Source: Streptomyces justiciae
GTDB taxonomy: Bacteria > Actinomycetota > Actinomycetes > Streptomycetales > Streptomycetaceae
Direction: 5' to 3'
Length of the DNA stretch: 64,000 nt
NCBI RefSeq assembly: GCF_015163075.1
Contig: NZ_JADDXU010000011.1
Location: 186,001 to 250,000 of the forward strand
Part shown: positions 23,230 to 31,175 of the stretch, one piece after another
Layout: every line of letters starts with the position of its first letter
Position numbering within the stretch: position 1 is the stretch's first letter
Notes under the pieces: generated by a model
Told to the model about the DNA's origin: nothing
Database searches by the model: none
Seen by the model: the letters and a program-made list of their open reading frames with translations, nothing else
Translations under genes and position numbers: made by a program

Positions 23230-24474
23230 TCAAGGAATTTCTTCGATCGCCCGGGCCGTTCGTGCCGCGACCGCCATGACGGCGACTGCGACTGCGACGA
23301 TCCCGGCGCCGACGAACAGCGGCGCGCGGTAGCCGAGGCCCGCGGAGAGGGCCAGGCCGCCGAGCCAGGCGCCCAGGGCGTTGCCGACGTTGGAGGCGGA
23401 CACGTTGGCACTGGCGGCGAGGGCAGCCCCGTGGGCGTGGTCGGTGACGCGGGTGATCATGCCGGGGACGGCGGCGAAGCCGGTCAGCCCCATCAGGAAC
23501 ACCAGGACGACCGAGGCGGGGGCGCTCGCGGCCAGCAGGCCGAACACGGTGAGGGTGACGGTCAGTCCGAGCAGGGCCAGGATCAGGGCGCGGTCACGGT
23601 CGCGGTCGGCGGCCCGTCCGCCGATCACGTTCCCGACGACCAGGCCGACGCCGTACACCATCAGCAGCCAGGCGACATCCGACGCGGAGAAGCCGCCGAC
23701 CTCGGTGAACGTGTAGGCGATGTAGCTGAACGCGCCGAACATGCCGCCGTAGCCGAGTGCGGTGGCGGTGAGGGTGAGCCAGACCTGTGAGGAGCGGAAG
23801 GCGCGGAGTTGGGCGCGGAGGTCGGTGGGTGGGATTGAGGCGGGAACCACGGACGCGGGCACCAGGGCGGCGATCCCCGCCAGCGCCAGGACCCCGATCG
23901 CGGTGACCGCCCAGAACGCCGCGCGCCAGCCCCAGCGTTCACCGACCAGCGCGCCGAACGGCACACCCAGCACGTTCGCCAGGGTCAGCCCGGCGAACAT
24001 GACCGCCACCGCACGAGACTTCCGCTCGGGTGCGACCAGGCCGCGGGCGACCAGCGAACCGATACCGAAGAACGAGCCGTGGCACAGGGCCGCGACGACC
24101 CGGCCGAGCATCATCACCGAGTAGTTCGGCGCGACGGCGGACAGCAGGTTGCCGACGACGAACAACGCCACCAGACCGACAAGGACCTGCTTGCGCGGCA
24201 GGCGGGCCGTCGCCGCCGTGAGGACGATCGCGCCGACCGCGACACTCAGCGCGTAGCCGGAGATCAGCCGGCCGGCCGCCGCCTCGGACACCGCGAAACT
24301 CGACGCGACCTGCGGCAGCAGCCCGGCGATCAGGAACTCGGTCAGCCCGATTCCGAAGCCGCCCAGAGCCAGCGCGATCAGCCCCGGCGGCAGCCGTCCC
24401 GGTCCGTCGGCACGCGGTGGGCGCTGGGTGGATGTGCCGTGGAACGTCCCTGTCCGATCCCTGAATTGGCTCAT
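23230..24474 (-). CDS. MFS transporter, DHA1 (12-TM) type
   Basis: A 414-residue protein with about 12 hydrophobic segments after a polar N-terminus. The first helix GGFGIGLTEFLIAGLLP is typical of the AraJ/Cmx-like DHA1 group, which exports sugars, chloramphenicol or related compounds. ARLPRKQVLVG is the loop 2-3 region. It lies first in the row MFS, ArsR-SRPBCC, reductase. Three dyads occur within 105 bases upstream of the start, so it probably has its own regulated promoter. Substrate unknown. Confidence 0.88.
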   Translation of the reverse strand: MSQFRDRTGTFHGTSTQRPPRADGPGRLPPGLIALALGGFGIGLTEFLIAGLLPQVASSFAVSEAAAGRLISGYALSVAVGAIVLTAATARLPRKQVLVGLVALFVVGNLLSAVAPNYSVMMLGRVVAALCHGSFFGIGSLVARGLVAPERKSRAVAVMFAGLTLANVLGVPFGALVGERWGWRAAFWAVTAIGVLALAGIAALVPASVVPASIPPTDLRAQLRAFRSSQVWLTLTATALGYGGMFGAFSYIAYTFTEVGGFSASDVAWLLMVYGVGLVVGNVIGGRAADRDRDRALILALLGLTVTLTVFGLLAASAPASVVLVFLMGLTGFAAVPGMITRVTDHAHGAALAASANVSASNVGNALGAWLGGLALSAGLGYRAPLFVGAGIVAVAVAVMAVAARTARAIEEIP

Positions 24475-24503
24475 GATCCACCCTCACCCGCGGCGGCGGA
24501 CCG

Positions 24504-24579
24504 GTCCATGGACAAAGGCCCACGTCCCTTGGACGAACGGCCGCGGTTCTCCGGGAGTTGTGACCTTCGGCTGGTCACA
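24504..24579. promoter_or_regulatory. Three dyads upstream of the MFS gene
   Basis: GTCCATGGAC (24504-24513) is a perfect palindrome. GTCCCTTGGAC (24524-24534) repeats its arms 20 bases later. TGTGACC and GGTCACA (24559-24579) are perfect 7-bp arms around 7 bases. The first two look like paired operators of one regulator; the third could be another operator or a hairpin. No regulator gene is adjacent except ArsR-SRPBCC. Confidence 0.5.
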
Positions 24580-24658
24580 GGGGTCCGGCCAGGGCAGGCT
24601 GTGGTGCTGATCGGGCGACGCAGGTCGCATGCCGCGACAACATGAGGAGTACGGCGAG

Positions 24659-25051
24659 ATGTCACCGAAGGTTCTGCACGATCCCGCCTCCGGTGAGGTG
24701 GACCTCAGCGCCTCGGCCGCCGAACTGCACCGCCTGGCGCGGGCCGTGGCCGAGGGCGAGGGGTTGCTGTGGACCGCGCAAGGGCCGGACGGCGATGCCC
24801 TGGCGGGGGTCGAGATCAGCGACGCGCCGGGGCCCGGGGTCTGTGTCTCCGTCGACCCTGTCCGGCGTGTGCTGCTCATCGGTGGCGACAGGTACTCCCG
24901 GGCCGTCCTCGCGGCCAACCTGCGGGACATGGCCGACGCGGAGGACGGCGGGCACCTCCACGTCGACCACTTCCCCGACCACCCCTACCTGGCGGAGGGT
25001 TCGCTCCCGCTGGTGGTCAACAGCCCCCACGGCGGCATGCCGAGAGACTGA
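24659..25051 (+). CDS. Hypothetical protein, possibly Imm32-like
   Basis: A 130-residue soluble protein. An N-terminal helix (AAELHRLARAVAEGEG) is followed by beta strands and RVLLIGGDRYSRAVLAANLR, and it ends with HLHVDHFPDHPYLAEGS. The order and the GGD-x-x-S-x-x-x-L-A-x-N-L pattern recall small immunity-like proteins annotated as Imm32, but I hold this loosely. ATG 24659 has GAGGAG about 10 bases upstream; an in-frame ATG at 24629 is less likely. It converges on hbpS with 8 bases between. Confidence 0.6.
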   Translation: MSPKVLHDPASGEVDLSASAAELHRLARAVAEGEGLLWTAQGPDGDALAGVEISDAPGPGVCVSVDPVRRVLLIGGDRYSRAVLAANLRDMADAEDGGHLHVDHFPDHPYLAEGSLPLVVNSPHGGMPRD

Positions 25052-25059
25052 GCCGGCCG

Positions 25060-25641
25060 TCAGCGGCCCGCGACCGCCTCCGCGCCCGCCTGCGCGAACT
25101 TCTCGTCCAGGGCGCCGGACGGGGCGCCCGCGACGCCGATGCCCGCGATCGGCGCGTTCTGGGCGGTGACGGGGACGCCGCCGGCCAGGAACAGGGTGCC
25201 GGGGATGTCCTTCAGGTTCGGGGCCTGCTTCAGGCGCTCGGCGAGCTCGGAGGTGGGGGCGTTCCAGGAGACCGCGGTGTACGCCTTGCGCTCGGCAGAC
25301 TCGTACGACTGCGGGCCGGCGCCGTCGCCGCGCAGGGTGACGACGGTGTTGCCGTTGCGGTCGACGACGGCGACCGTGACCCGCTGGTTCTCCTTCTCGG
25401 CGGCGTCGAGCGCGGCCTGGGCGGCGCGGGTGGCGGCGTCGATCGTCAGGTGGGTGGACGTGGTGGTGGCCTTGGCCGGGGCGGAGACCGCGGCGGCAGC
25501 GGCGGGCGCCGCGGCCGGTGCGGAGGCGTTGGCGGAGACCGCGCCGAAGCCCGCCAGGGCGACGGCGCCGAGCACGGCACCGCCGATGGCGACACGGGCG
25601 CGGCGGGAGACCTTCTTGTGCTGCGGCTGCACGGCGTTCAT
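25060..25641 (-). CDS. hbpS: Extracellular haem-binding sensor protein HbpS
   Basis: A 193-residue secreted protein. A signal peptide (about residues 11-38, ending SANA) is followed by a GlcG/HbpS domain: LTIDAATRAAQAALDAAEKE, VAVVDRNGNTVV, then GVPV and GIGVAGAPSG. The start MNAVQP and the divergent position next to a NarL-type two-component pair match hbpS-senS-senR of S. reticuli. There the octameric HbpS binds haem, responds to iron and oxidative stress and modulates SenS. ATG 25641 directly precedes the signal. The 232-base divergent region contains a clear dyad. Confidence 0.88.
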   Translation of the reverse strand: MNAVQPQHKKVSRRARVAIGGAVLGAVALAGFGAVSANASAPAAAPAAAAAVSAPAKATTTSTHLTIDAATRAAQAALDAAEKENQRVTVAVVDRNGNTVVTLRGDGAGPQSYESAERKAYTAVSWNAPTSELAERLKQAPNLKDIPGTLFLAGGVPVTAQNAPIAGIGVAGAPSGALDEKFAQAGAEAVAGR

Positions 25642-25760
25642 GGGTCGTCGACTCCTTCGGTGGGCGGGCGGCTCGGTCGCCGCCCCGTTTCCTGCTCTCC
25701 ACCCTCGGCCCGGAACCGGGCCCGGACGGTCGACGTTCCGGCTCGCTCGGGATCGCGGGA

Positions 25761-25792
25761 CGGATGACATGGGGGTCATCCGATCGGTTGAC
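25761..25792. promoter_or_regulatory. Palindromes in the hbpS-senS intergenic region
   Basis: CGGATGAC at 25761-25768 and GTCATCCG at 25775-25782 form a perfect 8-bp inverted repeat. The second arm is shared with GTCATCCGATCGGTTGAC (25775-25792), itself a near-perfect 18-bp palindrome. They lie between the divergent hbpS and senS genes and are candidate SenR sites. The CCGATCGG core coincides with that of the TetR regulon at 3-8 kb, but the flanks differ. Confidence 0.5.
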
Positions 25793-25873
25793 CTGCGGAG
25801 CCCTCGGAGGCGGTGACAATGGAGGTGTTTGCCCAGTTCAGCGCCCACAGCCGGGAAAGGAGGCGGGCCCCTG

Positions 25874-27115
25874 ATGCCGGACCGCCCGGACCCGTCGAAC
25901 CGCCCGGCCCCTTCGGACCTGCCCGACCGCCCGGACGAACCGAGCGCCGTCGACACCCGGTGGCTCGGCGTCGTCCTGCACGCCGCGTTCTTCCTGCTGC
26001 TCGGCGGCGCCCTCGCCCGCTTCCTGCTGCGCCATCCCGGCGAGCCGCGCACGCCGTGGATCATCGCGCTGTGCGTCGTCCTCGTCGTCCTGCATCTGCT
26101 GGGGCCGAAGGCGGGCAGCCCGGGACCGCGGCACTCCGCGTGGCTGGCGCTGGTCGTCGTGGTGTGGATGGTGCTGGTCGTGCTCGCGCCCAGCTTCGCC
26201 TGGTGCGCGGTGCCCCTCTTCTACACCGGTCTGCGCACGCTGCCGCCGCGCGCGGCGCTCGTCCTGGTGGCGGTGCTGACGGTGTTCGTCGTGGCCGCGC
26301 AGGTGCAGCTCGGCGGGCGTTTCGACCCGAACCTGGTGCTCGCGCCGCCCGCGGTCGCCGCGCTCGCCACCGCCGTCTTCCTCCAGATGGAGCGGCAGAC
26401 CGACCGGCAGCGCGCCCTCATCGACGACCTGATCCGCACCCGCCGCGAACTCGCCGCCTCGGAACGCCGCGCGGGCACGCTCGCCGAGCGGGAGCGACTC
26501 GCCATGGAGATCCACGACACGCTCGCCCAGGGCCTGTCCAGCCAGCGGATGCTGCTTCAGGCGGCGGACCGGGTGTGGGACGGCGAACCGGACAAGGCCC
26601 GCGCCCACGTCCGCACCGCCGCGTCCGTCGCCGAGCACAACCTCGCCGAGGCCCGCCGTTTCGTGCACGACCTCGCGCCCGCCGACCTCGCTCGCGGCGG
26701 CGGCCTCGACGAGGCGCTGCGCACGCTGGCCGGCCGGGAGTCCGGTGGGCAGTTGACCGTACGGCTCCACGTGGACGCCGACGAGGAGCGGCTCACCCGG
26801 CTGCCGGACCGCGTCCAGTCCGCCCTGCTGCGCATCGCCCAGGGCGCCCTGGCCAACGTCCGCGAGCACGCCGGCGCGAGCGGGGCCGCGCTGACCCTCA
26901 CCCTGCTCGACGACGAGGTCGTCCTGGACGTCTCCGACGACGGCCACGGCTTCGACCCCGCCAAGCTGCCCGACTCCCCCGACGGCGGCCGCGGCCACGG
27001 TCTGCCCGCGATGCGGGCCCGCCTGCGGGCGCTGGGCGGCACCCTGACCGTGGAGTCCCGCCCCGGCGAGGGCACGGTCCTGTCCGCCGCGGTTCCCTTG
27101 GAGGCGCAACGATGA
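25874..27115 (+). CDS. senS: Sensor histidine kinase SenS
   Basis: A 413-residue kinase of the NarL-type (HisKA_3) class. About five hydrophobic segments between residues 30 and 170 leave short external loops for contact with HbpS. The H-box AMEIHDTLAQGLSSQ carries His214. The ATPase domain includes DVSDDGHGFDP and GHGLPAMRARLRALGG. ATG 25874 follows AAAGGAGG; a longer in-frame start at 25829 lacks a ribosome site. It is followed by the response regulator with 25 bases between. By homology it phosphorylates SenR under control of HbpS. Confidence 0.88.
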   Translation: MPDRPDPSNRPAPSDLPDRPDEPSAVDTRWLGVVLHAAFFLLLGGALARFLLRHPGEPRTPWIIALCVVLVVLHLLGPKAGSPGPRHSAWLALVVVVWMVLVVLAPSFAWCAVPLFYTGLRTLPPRAALVLVAVLTVFVVAAQVQLGGRFDPNLVLAPPAVAALATAVFLQMERQTDRQRALIDDLIRTRRELAASERRAGTLAERERLAMEIHDTLAQGLSSQRMLLQAADRVWDGEPDKARAHVRTAASVAEHNLAEARRFVHDLAPADLARGGGLDEALRTLAGRESGGQLTVRLHVDADEERLTRLPDRVQSALLRIAQGALANVREHAGASGAALTLTLLDDEVVLDVSDDGHGFDPAKLPDSPDGGRGHGLPAMRARLRALGGTLTVESRPGEGTVLSAAVPLEAQR

Positions 27116-27140
27116 CCCCTGATGTCCCCCGGGAGACGCC

Positions 27141-27788
27141 TTGACGACCCCTGCCCCCTCCCGCCACGTGCGCATCCTCGTCTGCGACGACCATGCCGTC
27201 GTACGGGCCGGACTGCTCGCGCTGCTCGACAGCGCCCCGGACATCGAGGTCGTCGGGGAGGCCGGCACCGGTGAGGAGGCGCTGGCGCTGGCCGCGAAGC
27301 TCACGCCGGACGTGGTGCTGATGGACCTCCAGCTGGGCGAGGGCATCGACGGCGTGGAGACCACCCGCCGCCTCACCTCCGCGCCAGGCGACCGCCCGCA
27401 CGTCCTGGTGCTGACGACGTACGACACCGACGCCGACATCACCCGCGCCATCGAGGCGGGCGCCACCGGCTACCTCCTCAAGGCCGAGCGCCCCGACGAG
27501 TTGTTCGCGGCGATCCACGCCGCAGCCGAGGGCCGCACCACGCTGTCGGCACCGGTCGCCGGCCGGGTGATGGCCAACCTGCGCAAGCCCCGCCCCACCC
27601 TCACCGACCGCGAACGCGACATCCTCACCCAACTGGCCCGCGGCATCGGCAACCGGGACATCGCCCGCGCCCTGTTCATCAGCGAGGCCACAGTGAAGAC
27701 CCACCTCCGCCGCATCTACGACAAACTCGGCGTCGACACACGCGCAGGCGCGGTAGCGGTCGCCAAGGAGAGACGACTCCTGCCGTAA
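27141..27788 (+). CDS. senR: Response regulator SenR, NarL/LuxR type
   Basis: A 215-residue regulator. The receiver domain has Asp16-Asp17, phosphoacceptor Asp62 (VLMDLQ) and Lys113. The C-terminal LuxR-type HTH reads LTDRERDILTQLARGIGNRD, then ISEATVKTHLRRIYDKLG. It starts with TTG 27141 behind GGGAGA. It is co-transcribed with the kinase and should bind promoters of hbpS and of antioxidant genes, as in S. reticuli. No catalase-peroxidase gene is in this window. Confidence 0.9.
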   Translation: MTTPAPSRHVRILVCDDHAVVRAGLLALLDSAPDIEVVGEAGTGEEALALAAKLTPDVVLMDLQLGEGIDGVETTRRLTSAPGDRPHVLVLTTYDTDADITRAIEAGATGYLLKAERPDELFAAIHAAAEGRTTLSAPVAGRVMANLRKPRPTLTDRERDILTQLARGIGNRDIARALFISEATVKTHLRRIYDKLGVDTRAGAVAVAKERRLLP

Positions 27789-27803
27789 GCACGCCCGCCC
27801 GCC

Positions 27804-28340
27804 TCAAGACCGTTCCAGGGCACCCACTGCGAGCCGCATCCGCACGTACCTCCCACCGCCCGGACCTGGCCGATCCCGACCGTCCGGCCGCCAACCGTGC
27901 CGGGCGTAGAAGCCCTGGGCCCGGCTGTTGCGGTCCCACGCCTCCAGGACACCCACCGACAACGCCTCCTCGCGCAGGAACCGCACGAACGCCGCGTGCA
28001 AGCGGCCGCCGATGCCGTGTCCCCAGAGGCCGGGGCGGACGTGGATCTGGTAGAGCTGCCCCGCCGTTGCGCGGTCGACGTCAGCGTCGTAGGGAGGTCC
28101 CATCGAGAGAATGCCGACGATCTCACCGTCGCGCTCCGCGCAGAGAACGGTCCTGTCGTCGGAGCCGACAGCACGCGCCCAACTCGCCCGCCGATCCGCG
28201 AGTGCCTCGGGGGAGGTGAGTTCGGCGTCCGTCACCCCGCCCGCCTGGTAGTACGCCGTGCGGGCCACCGTGTGCAGGTCGGTGATGCCGTCCACGTCGG
28301 CCAGGCGTGCGACGCGCAGCGACGTCCGGGAATCAGTCAC
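27804..28340 (-). CDS. GNAT-family N-acetyltransferase
   Basis: A 178-residue GNAT protein. QLYQIHVRPGLWGHGIGGRL holds the acetyl-CoA loop (R/Q-x-x-G-x-G pattern in LWGHGIG), and LEAWDRNSRAQGFYARHGW is motif B. It should transfer an acetyl group from acetyl-CoA to an amine. The substrate is not evident. It converges on senR with 15 bases between and lies downstream of the nitronate monooxygenase on the same strand (39-base gap), so the two may be co-transcribed. Confidence 0.85.
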   Translation of the reverse strand: MTDSRTSLRVARLADVDGITDLHTVARTAYYQAGGVTDAELTSPEALADRRASWARAVGSDDRTVLCAERDGEIVGILSMGPPYDADVDRATAGQLYQIHVRPGLWGHGIGGRLHAAFVRFLREEALSVGVLEAWDRNSRAQGFYARHGWRPDGRDRPGPGGGRYVRMRLAVGALERS

Positions 28341-28379
28341 CTCCCCAAGACGTGTCGACCGCGATCCTCGGTTCCGTCC

Positions 28380-29336
28380 TCAACTCCGGCCCGCCGACGC
28401 GAGGGTGCGTTCCGCTCGCTCGGCGATTTCTGTCACGAGGTCGGTTGCCGAGGATGCCTCGGTGATGAGGTCCAGGGCCTCGCCCGCCCAGATCGGGACG
28501 ACGTCGAGGTCGCCTCTCTGGGCGGCTTCGCGGTAGGTCTGTCGGGCGGTGGCGTCGTGGCGGAGTTCCTCCTCGTGGCCGCGCCAGCGGTCGATGACGG
28601 CGTTGCGGAGGGTGCGGGCGGTGTAGTGGCCGGGCCAGGGGGCGCCGCGGGCGATGTCCAGGACACGGTTGCGCTCGGTGTCCTCGCTGCCGGCGGCGAG
28701 CAGCCTCGTCACCAACTCCGGTGCCACCAGCGCCTCCTGACTGACCTGGAACCGCGTGCCCATCACCGCACCCGCCGCGCCGAGCGCCAGCACGGCGGCC
28801 AGGCCGCGCCCGTCAGCGATCCCGCCGGCCGCCAGCACCGGTGTCGGCGCCGCGAGGTCGGCCACGGCGGGGACGAACGGCAGCGTCGCCCGCAGCCCGC
28901 CGTGTCCGCCCGCCTCGCCACCCTGGGCCACGACGAAGTCGGCACCGGCGTCGAGGGCTTGCCGCGCCTCGTCGAGCGTGGTGACCTGCACCATGAGCCG
29001 GGCGCCCGCGTCCCTGATCCGGTCGGCGAAGGGGGTGGGGTCGCCGAAGGAGAGCAGCACGGCGGCGGGCCGGTACTCCAGCGCCCACGCGACGGTGTCG
29101 AGGTCCACCTCCCAGCTCAGGAAGCCGATCCCCCACGGCCTGTCGGTCAGCCGGACAGCGAGCTTCAGCTCGCGCCGCAGCCACTCCCGTCCGCTGCGGC
29201 CGCCCGCCACCATCCCCAGTCCGCCTCCCTCGGAGACCGCCGCCGCGAGCGCTCCGCCGGCGGAACCGCCCATGGGGGCGAGGACGATGGGGTGCCGTAC
29301 GCCGAGAGATTTCGTGAACGCCGTCGTCAAGGCCAT
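28380..29336 (-). CDS. Nitronate monooxygenase (2-nitropropane dioxygenase type)
   Basis: A 318-residue FMN-dependent TIM-barrel enzyme. Blocks: PIVLAPMGGSAGGALAAAVS, GGEAGGHGG, and AAGGIADGRGLAAVLALGAA then GAVMGTRF, the FMN phosphate-binding region. The family oxidises alkyl nitronates such as propionate 3-nitronate. The start is uncertain: ATG 29336 (MALTTAF) is used, but ATG 29345 or 29348 are in frame a few codons upstream. No regulator is adjacent. Confidence 0.87.
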   Translation of the reverse strand: MALTTAFTKSLGVRHPIVLAPMGGSAGGALAAAVSEGGGLGMVAGGRSGREWLRRELKLAVRLTDRPWGIGFLSWEVDLDTVAWALEYRPAAVLLSFGDPTPFADRIRDAGARLMVQVTTLDEARQALDAGADFVVAQGGEAGGHGGLRATLPFVPAVADLAAPTPVLAAGGIADGRGLAAVLALGAAGAVMGTRFQVSQEALVAPELVTRLLAAGSEDTERNRVLDIARGAPWPGHYTARTLRNAVIDRWRGHEEELRHDATARQTYREAAQRGDLDVVPIWAGEALDLITEASSATDLVTEIAERAERTLASAGRS

Positions 29337-29476
29337 GGGCCCCATCATCGAGGTCGCGCGCGAGGAGCCGCACGCTTCCGGCCACCCTCCCGCCGACGTG
29401 CCCGTGTCGCCCCGGCCACCGCCCCGCGCGGACGTAACGTGGTGGCTGCCGATGCCGTAAACCCCTGGATGGCGTG

Positions 29477-30106
29477 ATGTGTTGGAGTGCGACGGCCGAC
29501 CTGGTGGCCGGTACGGCGGTCGCGGGCGTCGGTGTCGCCTGTGTGGCGCGGGTGCGTGATCCGCGCGATCTCCCGCTGGCGGGGCTGCCGTTGCTGCTCG
29601 GGGCGCATCAGATCGTCGAGGCGCTGGTGTGGAACGCCGGTGGCGGCAGCGGGGCCGCGACGGTGGTGTGGGCCGTGATCGCGTTGCCGGTACTGGCCGC
29701 GGGGGTGCCCTTGGCCGTCTGGTGCGCGGCTCCGCCACGGGTCCGGCGCCGGCTGGCCCTTCCCCTGGTGATCGGCGGGGCGACCGCGGCGGCGCTCGCC
29801 CATGCCCTGGCCTCCGGCCCGGTGACAGCCGAGATCCGCGGCCACACGATGGGCTACTCGATCGGCCTGTCGCACACCCCCCTGCTCATCGCCGGGTATC
29901 TGCTGGCGACCGTGGGCTCCCTGCTGCTCTCCGGCGACCGGCGGCTGTTCGTGCTGGGCGGGCTCGTCGCCGTGGGTGCGGCGGTCTGCTCGGCGCTGTG
30001 GCGGCTGGAGTTCATCTCGACGTGGTGCGCGCTGGCCGCCCTGTGCTCGGTGGTGCTGCTCGGCTGGGTCCGCGCACGGCCGCGCGGCGCGGTGGTCGCG
30101 GCCTGA
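29477..30106 (+). CDS. Integral membrane protein, DUF6629 type
   Basis: A 209-residue protein with about seven hydrophobic segments. It starts MCWSATADLVAGTAVAGVGV, typical of a Streptomyces membrane family (DUF6629). GAHQIVEALVW and GHTMGYSIGLSHTPL are conserved-looking polar patches within helices. A GTG sits directly before the ATG. Function unknown. Its stop codon lies in the first unit of a 46-bp tandem repeat. Confidence 0.75.
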   Translation: MCWSATADLVAGTAVAGVGVACVARVRDPRDLPLAGLPLLLGAHQIVEALVWNAGGGSGAATVVWAVIALPVLAAGVPLAVWCAAPPRVRRRLALPLVIGGATAAALAHALASGPVTAEIRGHTMGYSIGLSHTPLLIAGYLLATVGSLLLSGDRRLFVLGGLVAVGAAVCSALWRLEFISTWCALAALCSVVLLGWVRARPRGAVVAA

Positions 30107-30423
30107 CGCCAACCATCCCCACGGCCCGCCCGGCACGGTGTCCGCCGCCAGACGCCAACCATCCCCACGGCCCGCCCGGCACGGCGTCCACCGCCAGACA
30201 CCAACCATCCCCACGACCCGCCCGGCACGGTGCCCGCCGCCTGACACCAACCATCCCCACGACCCGCGGCGCGGTGCCCGCCGCCTGACACCAACCATCC
30301 CCACGACCCGCCCGGCACGGCGTCCACCGCCAGACACCAACCATCCCCACGACCCGCCCGGCACGGCGTCCACCGCCTGACGCCAACCATCCACACGGCC
30401 CCGCGGCGCAGTGGCCGGCGCCT
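30105..30423. repeat. 46-bp minisatellite, seven units
   Basis: Head-to-tail units begin at 30105, 30151, 30197, 30243, 30287, 30333 and 30379. Most are exactly 46 bp; the fourth is 44 and the seventh 45. Each starts with GAC(A/G)CCAACCATCC and continues through GCCCGGCACGG. The first unit includes the TGA of the membrane gene. No spacers are present, so this is not CRISPR. The array fills the gap to the next gene. Confidence 0.95.
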
Positions 30424-30488
30424 GACCCCACCGATCTTTCCGGAGCCGCCTGCGCACCGCGCCCCGCATGGGCCAGGATGAGCGGGTC

Positions 30489-31106
30489 ATGCACCCGCAC
30501 GTCAGCCACCGTCCAGCGCCTCTGCCCGTGTTGCGGGCCGCGGTGTTCGCCGTCGTCGGCGCCGTGCTGGGGGTGAGCGCCCATCATCTGTTCGGCGCGG
30601 AGTCCGTGCCGTGGGCGCAGGCGTCGACCGTGACCGGCGGGCTCTTCGCGCTGGGGCTGGTCGGTGTGCGGCGGCCACGGCATGTGGGCACGGTCGTCGT
30701 GTTCAGCGTGGCCGGGCAGTCGGGGCTGCATCTGTGGCTGACGCTCACCACGCACACCCCGCAGGCCCACGGCCACGTCCACCACGCCGGCCAGGCGATG
30801 GGGCACGAGCGGCTGCACGACTCCGTGGCCATGACGGTCACCCACGCACTGGTCGCCGTACTCGTCGCGGTGTTGCTGCATCGCGCGGACGCCGCCTGCT
30901 GGACGCTCGCCCGGGGCGTGGGCGCGGTACGGGCCCATGTCACCGCCGTCCGGGCGCTGTTCACCCGGCCGCGAGCGACCGGGCTGCTCGATGTGCCCGT
31001 TCCGATGAGGACCGAAGGGGCGCAACCCACCTTCGCAGGGACCGTCCTCGCGCACGCAGTGGTGCGGCGGGGGCCGCCACCCGGTCGGGCAGATCTCGTC
31101 AACTGA
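30489..31106 (+). CDS. His-rich integral membrane protein
   Basis: A 205-residue protein with about four hydrophobic segments. The loop between the third and fourth is very His-rich (THTPQAHGHVHHAGQAMGHE), and more His and Met lie near the N-terminus (MHPHVSH). It stands 69 bases upstream of the YcnI-like gene, suggesting a copper-handling pair. ATG 30489 follows AGGATGAG; an upstream GTG at 30468 is possible. The exact family is not recognised; metal binding is an inference from composition and neighbour. Confidence 0.7.
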   Translation: MHPHVSHRPAPLPVLRAAVFAVVGAVLGVSAHHLFGAESVPWAQASTVTGGLFALGLVGVRRPRHVGTVVVFSVAGQSGLHLWLTLTTHTPQAHGHVHHAGQAMGHERLHDSVAMTVTHALVAVLVAVLLHRADAACWTLARGVGAVRAHVTAVRALFTRPRATGLLDVPVPMRTEGAQPTFAGTVLAHAVVRRGPPPGRADLVN

Positions 31107-31175
31107 CCCGATCGGGGCGCGCGTTCGGCTTCGCCGTACGGCGGCTCCGTCAACCCCCCATGCCTGGAGACACCC

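Noticed and set aside
30105..30423. Possible CRISPR array
   Set aside because: Units are contiguous with no unique spacers, and no cas genes are nearby.
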